The notes: generated by a model not told the origin, from the sequence alone. 64,000 bases of DNA from Flavobacterium sp. 270 (GCF_004368785.1 NZ_SODM01000002.1:723648-787647), one strand, 5' to 3'. Shown: positions 26,730-36,251, counted from the first letter of the stretch. Made by a program: numbers and translations.

Positions 26730-26769
26730 AAAAAAAACGCTAAGAACATTTGTAATGTTCCTAGCGTTT
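26730..26769 (-). terminator. Minus-strand hairpin between SPFH gene and gltX
   Basis: A 16-base stem with one mismatch (26735-26750 with 26754-26769) and a 3-base loop, followed on the minus strand by T residues. It could end gltX transcription, about 120 bases after its stop. Confidence 0.75.
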
Positions 26770-26779
26770 GATATTTTTT

Positions 26780-26884
26780 TACCATTAAGGTATTAAGTGA
26801 TTTAAGCTTAGTTTTATGAACTTAAAGTTTTTCTATTTTTTTACCATCAAGTATAGCTTAATTTTTTTAATATCTTAATGGTAA
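26780..26884. repeat. Inverted repeat with TTACCATTAAG ends downstream of gltX
   Basis: ACCATTAAGGTATTAA on the left and TTAATATCTTAATGGTAA on the right pair as imperfect 17-base arms. A third TTACCATCAAG word lies between them. Non-coding. Confidence 0.5.
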
Positions 26885-26888
26885 AATT

Positions 26889-28394
26889 TTATAGTGTAGC
26901 AATTGCTTTCTGAATTCTCGAAATAGTTTCTTCTTTTCCGATGATTTCTACAATGTCAAATAGGTGAGGACCTTTCAAAGCTCCAACCAAACTTAGACGG
27001 AAAGGTTGCATCACTTTACCCATTCCGATTTCATTTTTAGTTAACCAATCTTTTACGATTGCTTCGATATTTGCTGAGTCAAAACCATCAATATATTCCA
27101 AAGTTGAAATCAATTCCTGCATTAAAGCCGGGGTTTCTTCCTTCCAGTTTTTGCTTGCTTTTTCATCATAAGATGTTGGCGCCTGGAAAAAGAAATCAGT
27201 CAAATCCCAAAATTCAGAAACAAAATGAGCACGTTCTTTTATAAGAGAAACAATTCTTGTTACATCAAATTTCGAAACATCAACACCTTTTTCTACTAAA
27301 ATAGGAGTGAAGTCTTTCGCTAAATCAGCATCATTTTGTTTGATTAAATATTGGTGATTGAACCATTTGTTTTTCTCCGGATCAAATTTTGCTCCCGATT
27401 TATGCACTCGGTTTAAGTCAAAAGCTTCTACTAATTCTTCTAGAGAAAATAATTCTTTATCCGTTCCGTCATTCCAACCAAGTAAGGCAAGGAAATTAAT
27501 AACCGCTTCCGGGAAAAATCCTTTCTCTCTGTAACCAGATGAAACGCCTTCTTCCGTTTTCCATTCTAGCGGAAACACAGGAAATCCTAATTTATCACCA
27601 TCTCTTTTAGATAATTTTCCGTTTCCAATTGGTTTTAAAATCAAAGGTAAATGTGCAAATTCCGGAGCATCCCAACCAAAAGCTCTGTACAATAAAACGT
27701 GAAGAGGCATAGATGGCAACCATTCTTCACCACGAATAACATGTGAAGTTTCCATCAAATGATCATCCACAATATTAGCCAAATGATACGTTGGCATTCC
27801 GTCACTTTTAAATAAAACTTTATCGTCAAGAAGATTCGTTTCAAACTTTACGTCTCCACGAATGATGTCTTTTAAATGTAAAGTTTCGTCAACCGGAGTT
27901 TTAAAACGGATAACATAATGTTCTCCATTTGCAATTCTTTTAGAAACTTCATCAGCAGAAATTACCAAAGAAGTTTGCAATTTTTCACGGTTTGTATGAT
28001 TGTAAATAAATGTTTTTCCTTCTGCTTCTTGTTCTTTTCTCAAAGCATCAAGCGCTTCCGGAGTATCAAAAGCATAATACGCCCAACCAGAATTGATCAG
28101 CTGATCTGCATATTGTTGGTATAATTCTTTACGATCACTTTGTCTGTACGGACCAAATTTTTCATTCTTTCCAACCGTTTCTTCAGGAGCAATTCCTAAC
28201 CATTCCAAAGCTTCCATAATATAAGCTTCAGCTCCGGGAACAAAACGTGTCTGATCTGTATCTTCAATTCTCAGATAAAAAACGCCATTGTTTTTCTTGG
28301 CAAATAAATAATTAAATAGGGCAGTACGAACGCCGCCAATATGTAAAGGTCCTGTTGGACTTGGTGCAAAACGCACACGAACTTGCTTTGACAT
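26889..28394 (-). CDS. gltX: Glutamyl-tRNA synthetase
   Basis: 501 residues from the ATG at 28394 (MSKQVRVRFAPSPTG). The upstream ATG at 28415 overlaps the promoter -7 box and is rejected. The class I motifs are complete: APSPTGPLHIGG (HIGH-type) at the start and GKLSKRDGDKLG (KMSKS-type) near residue 255. It attaches glutamate to tRNA-Glu. A glnS gene is present nearby, so this enzyme should be discriminating rather than charging tRNA-Gln. Divergent from the DUF4175 gene. Confidence 0.96.
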   Translation of the reverse strand: MSKQVRVRFAPSPTGPLHIGGVRTALFNYLFAKKNNGVFYLRIEDTDQTRFVPGAEAYIMEALEWLGIAPEETVGKNEKFGPYRQSDRKELYQQYADQLINSGWAYYAFDTPEALDALRKEQEAEGKTFIYNHTNREKLQTSLVISADEVSKRIANGEHYVIRFKTPVDETLHLKDIIRGDVKFETNLLDDKVLFKSDGMPTYHLANIVDDHLMETSHVIRGEEWLPSMPLHVLLYRAFGWDAPEFAHLPLILKPIGNGKLSKRDGDKLGFPVFPLEWKTEEGVSSGYREKGFFPEAVINFLALLGWNDGTDKELFSLEELVEAFDLNRVHKSGAKFDPEKNKWFNHQYLIKQNDADLAKDFTPILVEKGVDVSKFDVTRIVSLIKERAHFVSEFWDLTDFFFQAPTSYDEKASKNWKEETPALMQELISTLEYIDGFDSANIEAIVKDWLTKNEIGMGKVMQPFRLSLVGALKGPHLFDIVEIIGKEETISRIQKAIATL

Positions 28395-28412
28395 TTTGTA
28401 TAAATTTTGATG

Positions 28413-28420
28413 CAAAGATA
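28413..28420 (-). promoter_or_regulatory. Promoter -7 box for gltX
   Basis: On the minus strand TATCTTTG, a perfect TAnnTTTG match 18 bases before the chosen gltX start. Confidence 0.55.
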
Positions 28421-28557
28421 CAACTCATAATTAGATAATTTGAAAATGAAGATAATTAGATAATGGCTTGTTTCTAGCTTAATTGACTAATTTTCTAATT
28501 GATCATTATCTAATTAAAATTACTACTTTTATAGGTTATAAATCAAACAGATTCATT

Positions 28558-31500
28558 TTGAAAACAACGTCTGCCATATACGCGAAGCTAGAAGCTTTTA
28601 TTAAAAAATATTACACGAATGAACTTATAAAAGGAATACTTCTTTTTACCGGTTTTGGACTTTTGTATTTTTTGTTTACGCTTTTTATTGAGTATTTCCT
28701 TTGGTTAAAACCTCTCGGAAGAACACTTTTATTCTGGCTTTTTATTGGAGTAGAAGTTTTCCTTTTGTTCCGTTTTATTTTATTTCCGATTTTTAAGTTA
28801 TTCAAACTTCAAAAAGGAATCGATTATAACCAGGCTTCGGCAATTATCGGAAATCATTTTACAGAAGTAAGTGATAAACTAACGAACTTTTTACAGCTTT
28901 CGGCTTCTGAGGATTCAGCAGAAAGTTCAGAATTAATGTTGGCTTCGATAGAACAAAAAGCAAATTCACTGCAACCAATTCCGTTTGGAAATGCAATCAA
29001 TTTTAATTCAAATAGAAAATATTTACCATTAGCATTAATTCCAATTTTGCTTTTTGCCGTGTTTTATATTTCAGGAAACAGCAATATTATTTCTCAAAGT
29101 TTAAATAGAGTAGTGCATTTTAATGCTACATTTTTACCTCCGGCGCCTTTCAAATTTGTAGTTCTGAATTCAAATTTACAAACAGAACAGAACAAAGATT
29201 TTGTTGTAAAAATGGAATCAATAGGAAACGTTGTTCCCGAAAATGTAATGATCCATATTGGTGATGAAAGTTATTTTATGGAATCTTCTCAGCCAGGAAA
29301 GTTTGAATTCAAGATTGAAAAACCAGTTGAAAATGTTTCTTTTTCTTTTGAAGGAAATTCAGTTTCATCTGAAGAATACGAATTAAAAGTAATCACCGTT
29401 CCATCAATTGCCAACTTCGAAATGGTTTTGAATTTTCCTTCATACCTAAAAAAGAAATCAGAAACTATTCAGGGAACTGGTAATGCAATCGTTCCTGAAG
29501 GTACTTTAGTGACTTGGAAAATGAATACGCAGTCGACTCAGGAGATTGTTTGGAAGGATGAAAACGCAACTTTAAAGTTTAATAAAGCCGAAAATGAGTT
29601 TAAATTGAGTAAAAATATTGCTCAAAATACAGAATATCAAATTCTTACTTCTAATAATAAGGTTAAAAATTACGAAAAACTGGATTATCAGCTGTCTGTT
29701 ATTAAAGATCAACATCCAACAATTACGGTTGCACCAGCTCCGGACAGTTTGAAATTAGATAAAAATTATGTCTTAGGAAGATTAGGTGATGATTACGGAT
29801 TATCAAAATTACAAGTAGTTTTCTATGAGCGCAACAAACCGCAAACTGCAAAGCGTGGAACCATTCCGGTAAAGCAAGCTGTGTTTGATCAGTTCGTTTT
29901 TTCTTTCCCAAGTAATTTGCAGGTAGAAGAAGGAGTGTCTTATGAATACTATTTTGAAGTTTTTGATAACGATGCACCACATGGTTTTAAGAGTACAAAG
30001 TCTTCTACATTTTCAGACAGAGTTTCTACAACAGACGAAGTTCATGATTTAGAATTGCAACAGCAAAATCAAAACATAAACAGTTTATCTAAATCATTAA
30101 AGAACCAAACTAAGCAAATTTCTGAAATGGATAAGATCCAAAATACAGGAAAAGAAAAAGATAATTTAGAGTTTAAAGATCAGCAAAAGATTAATGATTT
30201 TATCAAACGTCAGAAACAACAAGACGAAATGATGAAACAGTTTGCTGAGAAAATGAACAAGAATTTAGATAAATTCAAAGACGATAAAAAGGATAAAACA
30301 GCAGAAGATTTACAAAAGCGTTTAGAGAATGCCGATAAAGATTTAGAGAAAAATCAAAAATTATTAGACGAACTGAAGAACCTAAATGATAAATTAAACA
30401 GCGAAGAGTTGTTTGATAAAATGGAAAAGTTCAAACAAATCAGTAAAAATCAATCCAGAAATTTAGAACAATTAGTTGAATTGACCAAGCGTTTTTATGT
30501 AGAAAAGAAAGCTGGACAAGTTGCAGAGAAATTAAATAAACTGGCAGAAAAGCAAGAAGAGCTTTCTAATAAAGAAAAAGAAAATACTCAGGACAAACAA
30601 GAAGATATCAATAAAGCTTTTGATAAAATTCAGGAAGATTTAAAAGACTTAAAAGAGGAGAATAAAACATTAAAATCTCCTTTAGATATTCCTTCTGATG
30701 CTTCTAAAGAAAAAGATTTGAAAGATGATTTGCAAAAAGCATCTGATGAATTGAACAAAAAGAATGCTTCTTCGGCAAAGCAAAAACAGAAAAGTGCTTC
30801 TAAGAAAATGAAGAGTATGGCGCAACAAATGGATGCGGGTATGGAAGGTGGAGAGCAGGAACAATTAGAAGAAGACGTTGCAATGCTTCGTCAGGTTTTG
30901 GATAATCTTCTGGCATATTCATTAACTCAGGAAGATGTAATGAAACAATTTAAATCTATGAAACTGGGTTCTTCTATATATACGAAGAATATAAAAGTAC
31001 AACAAAATCTAAAACAACAGTTCAAACATGTTGATGATAGTTTGTTTGCTTTGTCTTTAAGAAACCCAAAAGTAGCTGAAGATGTAACGAAGGAAATTGG
31101 AAACGTACAATATAATGTAGACAAAGCGATTGAATCTTTGACAGACGTTCAGGTTCCAAAAGGAGTTTCGCACCAACAATATGCTGTTTCATCTGCAAAT
31201 AAATTAGCCGACTTTTTGAGTGATTTATTAAACAACATGCAAATGTCTATGTCAAAACCGGGAACAGGAAAACCAAAACCGGGAGACGGACAAGGAATGC
31301 AATTACCGGATATTATTCAAAAACAAAAAGGACTTGCTGATAAAATGAAAGAGGGAATGAAGCAAGGTGAGAAACCGGGAGATAAGCCAGGTGATAAACC
31401 CGGAGAAAAACCAGGTCAAGGTCAAGGTGGAAAATCAGGACAATCTCAAAATGGTCAAGGTAAAGATGGACAAGGCAAAGACGGACAATCTGGTAAAGAT

Positions 31501-31959
31501 GGTAAAAACGGAAAAGGAGATAAGGATAATAAAGAAGGTGAAGATGGAGAAGGAGATGCTGAAAAGATAATGGAGATTTACAAAGAGCAGGTTAAACTTC
31601 GTGAAGAGTTGCAAAAAGAGTTAGCTAAAAAAGGATTAGATTCTCAAGGAAGATCTGTCATCGAACAAATGAAACAATCTGAAAAGCAAATTTTGAATAA
31701 AGGATTTAAGAATGAGAACTTGCAAAGGATCTTAAATATCCAACAAGAATTATTAAAATTGAACAATGCAGTTCAGCAACAAGGTCAGGATACGAAGCGT
31801 CAATCTGAAACAAATAAGACTGAATTTACAAACAGAACAAACGCATTACCAAGCTCATTATTAGATTATTTAAATAGTGTAGAAATTTTAAATAGACAAT
31901 CGCTACCTTTGCGCTCAAATTTTAACCAAAAGGTTCAAGAATATTTTAATACAAAATGA
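28558..31959 (+). CDS. DUF4175 family membrane protein
   Basis: 1133 residues from a TTG at 28558; an in-frame ATG at 28483 is possible but lies in a palindromic AATTAGATAAT repeat shared with the gltX leader. Membrane helices lie near residues 25-45, 55-85 and 150-170, then a large extracytoplasmic part follows. The middle (about 540-800) is a Lys/Glu/Gln-rich coiled coil. A Gly/Lys/Asp/Gln-rich low-complexity tract (31250-31560) precedes a helical end. It matches the large Bacteroidetes DUF4175 family; function unknown. Its stop overlaps the ybeY start by 4 bases, so it is translationally coupled. Confidence 0.85.
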   Translation: MKTTSAIYAKLEAFIKKYYTNELIKGILLFTGFGLLYFLFTLFIEYFLWLKPLGRTLLFWLFIGVEVFLLFRFILFPIFKLFKLQKGIDYNQASAIIGNHFTEVSDKLTNFLQLSASEDSAESSELMLASIEQKANSLQPIPFGNAINFNSNRKYLPLALIPILLFAVFYISGNSNIISQSLNRVVHFNATFLPPAPFKFVVLNSNLQTEQNKDFVVKMESIGNVVPENVMIHIGDESYFMESSQPGKFEFKIEKPVENVSFSFEGNSVSSEEYELKVITVPSIANFEMVLNFPSYLKKKSETIQGTGNAIVPEGTLVTWKMNTQSTQEIVWKDENATLKFNKAENEFKLSKNIAQNTEYQILTSNNKVKNYEKLDYQLSVIKDQHPTITVAPAPDSLKLDKNYVLGRLGDDYGLSKLQVVFYERNKPQTAKRGTIPVKQAVFDQFVFSFPSNLQVEEGVSYEYYFEVFDNDAPHGFKSTKSSTFSDRVSTTDEVHDLELQQQNQNINSLSKSLKNQTKQISEMDKIQNTGKEKDNLEFKDQQKINDFIKRQKQQDEMMKQFAEKMNKNLDKFKDDKKDKTAEDLQKRLENADKDLEKNQKLLDELKNLNDKLNSEELFDKMEKFKQISKNQSRNLEQLVELTKRFYVEKKAGQVAEKLNKLAEKQEELSNKEKENTQDKQEDINKAFDKIQEDLKDLKEENKTLKSPLDIPSDASKEKDLKDDLQKASDELNKKNASSAKQKQKSASKKMKSMAQQMDAGMEGGEQEQLEEDVAMLRQVLDNLLAYSLTQEDVMKQFKSMKLGSSIYTKNIKVQQNLKQQFKHVDDSLFALSLRNPKVAEDVTKEIGNVQYNVDKAIESLTDVQVPKGVSHQQYAVSSANKLADFLSDLLNNMQMSMSKPGTGKPKPGDGQGMQLPDIIQKQKGLADKMKEGMKQGEKPGDKPGDKPGEKPGQGQGGKSGQSQNGQGKDGQGKDGQSGKDGKNGKGDKDNKEGEDGEGDAEKIMEIYKEQVKLREELQKELAKKGLDSQGRSVIEQMKQSEKQILNKGFKNENLQRILNIQQELLKLNNAVQQQGQDTKRQSETNKTEFTNRTNALPSSLLDYLNSVEILNRQSLPLRSNFNQKVQEYFNTK

Positions 31960-32375
31960 TCAATTTTAATTACGAAACAGATTTTAATTTAGAAAACGAA
32001 GAAGCCTTTACTGATTGGTTGAGTGCTGTAATTGTTTCTGAAAAGAAAAACGAAGGAGAGATAAATTACATTTTTTGTGATGATGAATATCTTCATAAGA
32101 TCAATGTTGAATATCTTGATCACGATACATTAACAGATATTATCAGTTTTGATTATACAGTTGGAAACGAATTAAACGGAGATATTTTTGTTTCTGTAGA
32201 AAGAGTAGAAGACAATGCAAAGGATTTTAATGTTTCTTTTGATGAAGAATTGAAACGCGTTTTAGCTCACGGTATATTACATTATTGTGGATATAAAGAT
32301 AAAACAGATAAAGATGCAGAGTTAATGCGTTCCAAAGAAGATGAAAAAATAGCGATGTTCCACGTGGAACTATAA
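31956..32375 (+). CDS. ybeY: Endoribonuclease YbeY (rRNA maturation)
   Basis: 139 residues, usual length. The family motif HGxLHxxGY is present as AHGILHYCGYKDKTDKD near residue 106, with TDIISFDY upstream and the acidic strand NGDIFVSVERV. The canonical third metal-binding His after GYDH is replaced by GYKDK, which may be normal for this phylum. It acts in 16S rRNA 3' maturation and ribosome quality control. It starts 4 bases inside the end of the DUF4175 gene. A parS-like site covers its last codons and stop. Confidence 0.93.
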   Translation: MINFNYETDFNLENEEAFTDWLSAVIVSEKKNEGEINYIFCDDEYLHKINVEYLDHDTLTDIISFDYTVGNELNGDIFVSVERVEDNAKDFNVSFDEELKRVLAHGILHYCGYKDKTDKDAELMRSKEDEKIAMFHVEL

Positions 32376-32714
32376 CTTAAACATCTCTTTTTAAAGTTTA
32401 GAATTCATGTTCCACGTGAAACACAATTCTAAATTTCGAATCAAATTAATCAAACGTTCCACGTGGAACGTTTTTTAAGTTTTATGTTTTAAATAAAATT
32501 CGTTCCACGTGGAACATAATTTTTGTTTCAAGTTTTTGGTTTCAAGTTTGATTAGTTTGGTGTTCCACGTGAAACATCAGTAGAGAAATAACTTGAAAAA
32601 TTAAAAAGAACAAACCGAAAAGCAAAAGGGATGTTCCACGTGAAACATGTTTCAGATAACTTGAAAAATAAAACAACAGAAACGTGAAACAACAGAAACG
32701 TTTCACGTGGAACA
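32356..32714. promoter_or_regulatory. Array of seven parS-like (ParB-binding) palindromes
   Basis: Seven 16-bp palindromes around CACGTG, starting at 32356, 32408, 32455, 32501, 32561, 32632 and 32699. Those at 32408, 32561 and 32632 read TGTTCCACGTGAAACA, identical to the B. subtilis-type parS consensus TGTTnCACGTGAAACA. The others differ at one to three positions (GGAAC in place of GAAAC, or an end base). Centres are 46 to 71 bp apart. The gap before mnmG holds no gene, and the first site covers the 3' end of ybeY. The role as centromere sites is from established knowledge of ParB; binding here is inferred. Confidence 0.85.
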
Positions 32715-32734
32715 CTAATCAGGAATAACTTGAT

Positions 32735-32748
32735 CCCGAAGCTTCGGG
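32735..32748. repeat. 14-bp perfect palindrome before mnmG
   Basis: CCCGAAGCTTCGGG, a GC-rich perfect palindrome in an AT-rich gap, about 85 bases before the mnmG start and just after the parS-like array. Confidence 0.8.
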
Positions 32749-32831
32749 AGAAACAAGGAAAACCTGAAACAAAAAAAAGAATGTTAATTCTGAGAACTGA
32801 CTTAACCGGTTTCCAGAGAAAGTAAAACAAA

Positions 32832-34703
32832 ATGTTTTTAGAAGAATACGATGTTATAGTGGTGGGTGCCGGTCATGCCGGTTCAGAAGCCGCGGCAGCG
32901 GCCGCGAATTTAGGATCAAAAACTTTATTGGTTACAATGAGTTTGCAAAACATCGCACAGATGTCTTGTAATCCTGCAATGGGCGGAATAGCAAAAGGGC
33001 AAATCGTTCGTGAGATCGATGCACTTGGAGGTTACTCCGGAATTGTTTCAGACAGAACTGCGATCCAGTTTAAGATGTTGAACAAATCAAAAGGACCTGC
33101 AATGTGGTCGCCGAGAGTTCAAAGTGATCGAATGCGTTTTGCTGAAGAATGGAGAATGATGTTGGAGGGAACTCCTAATTTGGATTTCTACCAAGAGATG
33201 GTAAAAGGTTTGATTATCGAGAACGGAAAGATAAAAGGAATAAGAACTTCGCTTGGAGTTGAGATTCGATCTAAATCTGTTGTCTTGACAAACGGAACTT
33301 TTTTGAATGGATTGATTCATATTGGAGACAAACAATTCGGTGGAGGAAGAGCGGGCGAAAGTGCCGCTTTTGGAATTACCGAAGATTTGGTTGCAGTAGG
33401 TTTTGAATCTGGAAGAATGAAAACAGGAACGCCACCGAGAGTCGATGGACGTTCTTTAGATTATTCTAAAATGAACGAAGAAAAAGGAGATGCGAAACCA
33501 GATAAGTTTTCGTATTCTGATTTGACGGTTCCGTTGACTGAACAAAGATCTTGTCACATGACATATACGTCTTTGGATGTTCACGATATTTTGAGATCAG
33601 GATTTGATCGTTCGCCAATGTTCAACGGAAGAATAAAAAGTATCGGCCCGAGATATTGTCCTTCTATAGAAGATAAGATAAATCGTTTTGCAGATAAAGA
33701 ACGTCACCAATTATTTGTAGAACCGGAAGGATGGAAAACATGTGAGGTTTATGTAAACGGATTTTCAACTTCGTTGCCAGAAGATATTCAATTTAAAGCT
33801 TTGCGATCTGTTGCCGGTTTTGAGAAAGTAAAATTTCTGCGTCCGGGTTATGCAATTGAATATGATTATTTCCCGCCGACACAATTGAAACATACTTTGG
33901 AAACAAAGTTGGTTGAAGGATTATATTTTGCCGGACAAATAAACGGAACAACAGGATATGAAGAAGCAGCTTCGCAAGGATTAATGGCCGGAATAAATGC
34001 GCATTTAAAAGTACATGAAAAAGCACCATTAATTTTAAAACGCGATGAAGCGTATATCGGAGTTTTGATCGACGACTTAATTACGAAAGGAACAGAAGAA
34101 CCTTATCGTATGTTTACATCAAGAGCAGAGTACCGAACATTGTTGCGACAAGATAATGCTGACTTTAGATTGACGCCAATGTCACATGAAATTGGTTTAG
34201 CATCTGAAGCGCGTTTAAGAAGAATGGAAAAGAAATTGAATGAGTCTGAAAAGATGGTTCAGTTCTTTAAAGAAACGAGTGTATCTGTTGCAGAAACAAA
34301 TCCAATTTTAGAAGCTAAAGAAACTGCTCCGATTACACAAGGTGATAAAATGTTTAAAGTATTTTCTCGTCCGCAGATTGATTTGGAAGATATGATGAAA
34401 TTCGAAAAAGTTCAAGAATATATTTCTGAAAATGATGTGGATCAGGAAATTTTAGAGCAGGCAGAAATCCAGGTTAAATATTCTGGCTATATTGAAAAGG
34501 AAAGAAACAACGCAGATAAATTGACAAGACTCGAGGAGGTAAAAATCCCCGAGAATTTTGATTATAGTAAAATCAAATCAATGTCGATAGAAGCAAAACA
34601 AAAGTTGTCAAAAATTCGCCCCGTTACAATATCACAAGCATCAAGAATCAGTGGAGTTTCTCCGAGTGATATTTCTGTGCTTTTGATTTATATGGGAAGA
34701 TAA
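32832..34703 (+). CDS. mnmG: tRNA uridine 5-carboxymethylaminomethyl modification enzyme MnmG
   Basis: 623 residues, the usual MnmG (GidA) length. The FAD-binding GxGxxG motif is VVGAGHAGSEAA at residues 9-20, followed by QMSCNPAMGGIAKG and FGGGRAGESAA. The later GLYFAGQINGTTGYEEAASQG is also typical. With MnmE it installs the cmnm5 group on wobble uridine of several tRNAs. In many bacteria this gene (gidA) lies next to the replication origin, which agrees with the parS-like array directly upstream. Confidence 0.97.
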   Translation: MFLEEYDVIVVGAGHAGSEAAAAAANLGSKTLLVTMSLQNIAQMSCNPAMGGIAKGQIVREIDALGGYSGIVSDRTAIQFKMLNKSKGPAMWSPRVQSDRMRFAEEWRMMLEGTPNLDFYQEMVKGLIIENGKIKGIRTSLGVEIRSKSVVLTNGTFLNGLIHIGDKQFGGGRAGESAAFGITEDLVAVGFESGRMKTGTPPRVDGRSLDYSKMNEEKGDAKPDKFSYSDLTVPLTEQRSCHMTYTSLDVHDILRSGFDRSPMFNGRIKSIGPRYCPSIEDKINRFADKERHQLFVEPEGWKTCEVYVNGFSTSLPEDIQFKALRSVAGFEKVKFLRPGYAIEYDYFPPTQLKHTLETKLVEGLYFAGQINGTTGYEEAASQGLMAGINAHLKVHEKAPLILKRDEAYIGVLIDDLITKGTEEPYRMFTSRAEYRTLLRQDNADFRLTPMSHEIGLASEARLRRMEKKLNESEKMVQFFKETSVSVAETNPILEAKETAPITQGDKMFKVFSRPQIDLEDMMKFEKVQEYISENDVDQEILEQAEIQVKYSGYIEKERNNADKLTRLEEVKIPENFDYSKIKSMSIEAKQKLSKIRPVTISQASRISGVSPSDISVLLIYMGR

Positions 34704-34707
34704 AAAA

Positions 34708-34808
34708 GTTTCAAGTTTCAGGTTTCAAGTTTAGTTGGAACCTGAAATTTTGTTTTTTGTTCCAAGTGAACCAAAACCTGAAACATATGCAAACTTGAAA
34801 CTTGAAAC
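34708..34808. repeat. Inverted GTTTCAAG/CTTGAAAC repeat after mnmG
   Basis: TTTCAAGTTTCAGGTTTCAAG words on the left mirror ACTTGAAACTTGAAAC words on the right, enclosing a degenerate parS-like TTCCAAGTGAACC. The same word family occurs at 20929-20991. It could act as a hairpin terminator for mnmG. Confidence 0.55.
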
Positions 34809-34821
34809 AAAATTTTGAAAT

Positions 34822-34837
34822 TGTTCCACGTGAAACT
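34822..34837. promoter_or_regulatory. Single parS-like site upstream of the GNAT gene
   Basis: TGTTCCACGTGAAACT matches the parS consensus at 15 of 16 positions. It lies 14 bases before the ATG at 34852 and about 2.1 kb from the main array. Confidence 0.7.
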
Positions 34838-34851
34838 ATTTTTATAATTCT

Positions 34852-35325
34852 ATGGAAATAATTAAAAAGGAATTTTTATCATTGCAAGACAAAGAAGCAT
34901 TATTGCAACTTTGGAATAATGAATATCCGGAAAAATTGAATTATCAAACTATTGATGAATTTGATGTTTATCTGAATGCTTTGACTGAAAAACAACATTA
35001 TTTTTTAATTAATGATGAAAACAAAATCAAAGGTTGGGCTTTTACTTTTTTAAGAGAGAATAAAACTTGGTTTGCTATTATTTTGAATAAAGATATTCAA
35101 GGAACAGGAAAAGGTTCTTTGTTGATGAATGAATTAAAAAAGAATAAAAGCGATTTGAACGGTTGGGTTGTTGATCATGAAAATGATATTAAAAAGAACA
35201 AAGAGTTTTACAAATCTCCGATGTTGTTTTACATCAAAAACGGATTTACGATCTGCGAAGAAATAAGAATTGAAAATCAGAAAATGTCTGGTGTCAAAAT
35301 AAATTGGAACATTAAAAATAAATAA
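34852..35325 (+). CDS. GNAT-family N-acetyltransferase
   Basis: 157 residues. The acetyl-CoA-binding loop of the GNAT fold is visible as QGTGKGSLLMNEL at about 84-96 (Q-x-x-G-x-G pattern), preceded by beta strands (WAFTFLRENKTWFAIILNKDIQG) and followed by FYKSPMLFYIKNGFTI, the usual strand 5-helix 4 region. It should acetylate an amine; the substrate is unknown. Single gene with a parS-like site just before its start. Confidence 0.85.
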   Translation: MEIIKKEFLSLQDKEALLQLWNNEYPEKLNYQTIDEFDVYLNALTEKQHYFLINDENKIKGWAFTFLRENKTWFAIILNKDIQGTGKGSLLMNELKKNKSDLNGWVVDHENDIKKNKEFYKSPMLFYIKNGFTICEEIRIENQKMSGVKINWNIKNK

Positions 35326-35402
35326 AAATAACAGACCCTAAAAATGAGAATTTCGTTTTTAGGGTTTGCTATGAAATTAAACCAAATACATAAAAATTAT
35401 AA

Positions 35403-36251
35403 ATGGACGTTTTAAATAAAAAACATTTTCTTACTGTAAAAGATCATTCGGTTTCTAAAGAAATTTTTGAATTGTATTATGATGAAAATCTGGATATGCT
35501 GATTACATCTCCGCAGCCGGATTTACAAAATTTAGGAAAGTATTACGAAAGCGAAGATTATATTTCGCATACAGATAACAAACGTTCGTTGTTTGAAAAA
35601 GCATATCATTTTGTAAAAAACATTGCTTTGAAAAATAAACTGAATTTGATCAATTCAGAACAATCTCAAAGAGGAAAAATTTTAGACATCGGTGCCGGAA
35701 CCGGAGATTTTTTATTGACGGCAAAAAATGACGGTTGGAAAACTGTTGGAGTTGAACCAAGCGATCGCGCAAAAGAAATTGCAAAGAAAAAAGGAATTGA
35801 GTTTGTAGAAGAAATCAGCGAGCTCGAAAATAATTCTTTTGACGTAATTACGATGTGGCACGTTTTGGAACACGTTCCAAATTTAGAATTACAAATTCAG
35901 GAATTGAAGCGATTATTAAAACCAACTGGAACATTAATTGTTGCGGTTCCAAATTTCAAATCGTACGATGCAAAACATTATGGAGAATTTTGGGCAGCTT
36001 TTGATGTGCCGATTCATTTTTGGCATTTCTCAAAAAAAGCAATAAAATCGCTTTTTGAAAAAGTGGATATGAAATTGGAAAAAGTGCTTCCGATGAAATT
36101 TGATTCTTTTTATGTGAGTTTACTTTCTGAAAAATACAAAACCGGAAAAATGAATTTTCTAAATGCTTTTTTTGTGGGTTTAAAGTCAAATTTAAAAGCA
36201 TCGTCTACAAAAGAGTATTCATCGCACATTTACGTCCTAAAAAACGACTAA
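35403..36251 (+). CDS. Class I SAM-dependent methyltransferase
   Basis: 282 residues. Motif I is ILDIGAGTGDFLL at about 96-108, followed by VGVEPSDRAKEIA (acidic end of strand 2), then NSFDVITMWHVLEHV and RLLKPTGTLIVAVPN, the post-motifs of Rossmann methyltransferases. The N-terminal 70 residues, with FELYYDENLDMLITSPQP, are typical of the Bacteroidetes group whose target is not known. Separate from its neighbours, followed by a strong terminator. Confidence 0.9.
   Translation: MDVLNKKHFLTVKDHSVSKEIFELYYDENLDMLITSPQPDLQNLGKYYESEDYISHTDNKRSLFEKAYHFVKNIALKNKLNLINSEQSQRGKILDIGAGTGDFLLTAKNDGWKTVGVEPSDRAKEIAKKKGIEFVEEISELENNSFDVITMWHVLEHVPNLELQIQELKRLLKPTGTLIVAVPNFKSYDAKHYGEFWAAFDVPIHFWHFSKKAIKSLFEKVDMKLEKVLPMKFDSFYVSLLSEKYKTGKMNFLNAFFVGLKSNLKASSTKEYSSHIYVLKND

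Noticed and set aside
28483..28557. Upstream ATG start for the DUF4175 gene
   Set aside because: The added 25 codons lie in an AATTAGATAAT palindromic repeat shared with the gltX leader, and a TTG at 28558 begins the family-like sequence; still possible.
35871..35886. GGAACACGTTCC-like palindrome in the methyltransferase gene as a parS site
   Set aside because: The core differs from CACGTG and the match is within ordinary coding sequence.
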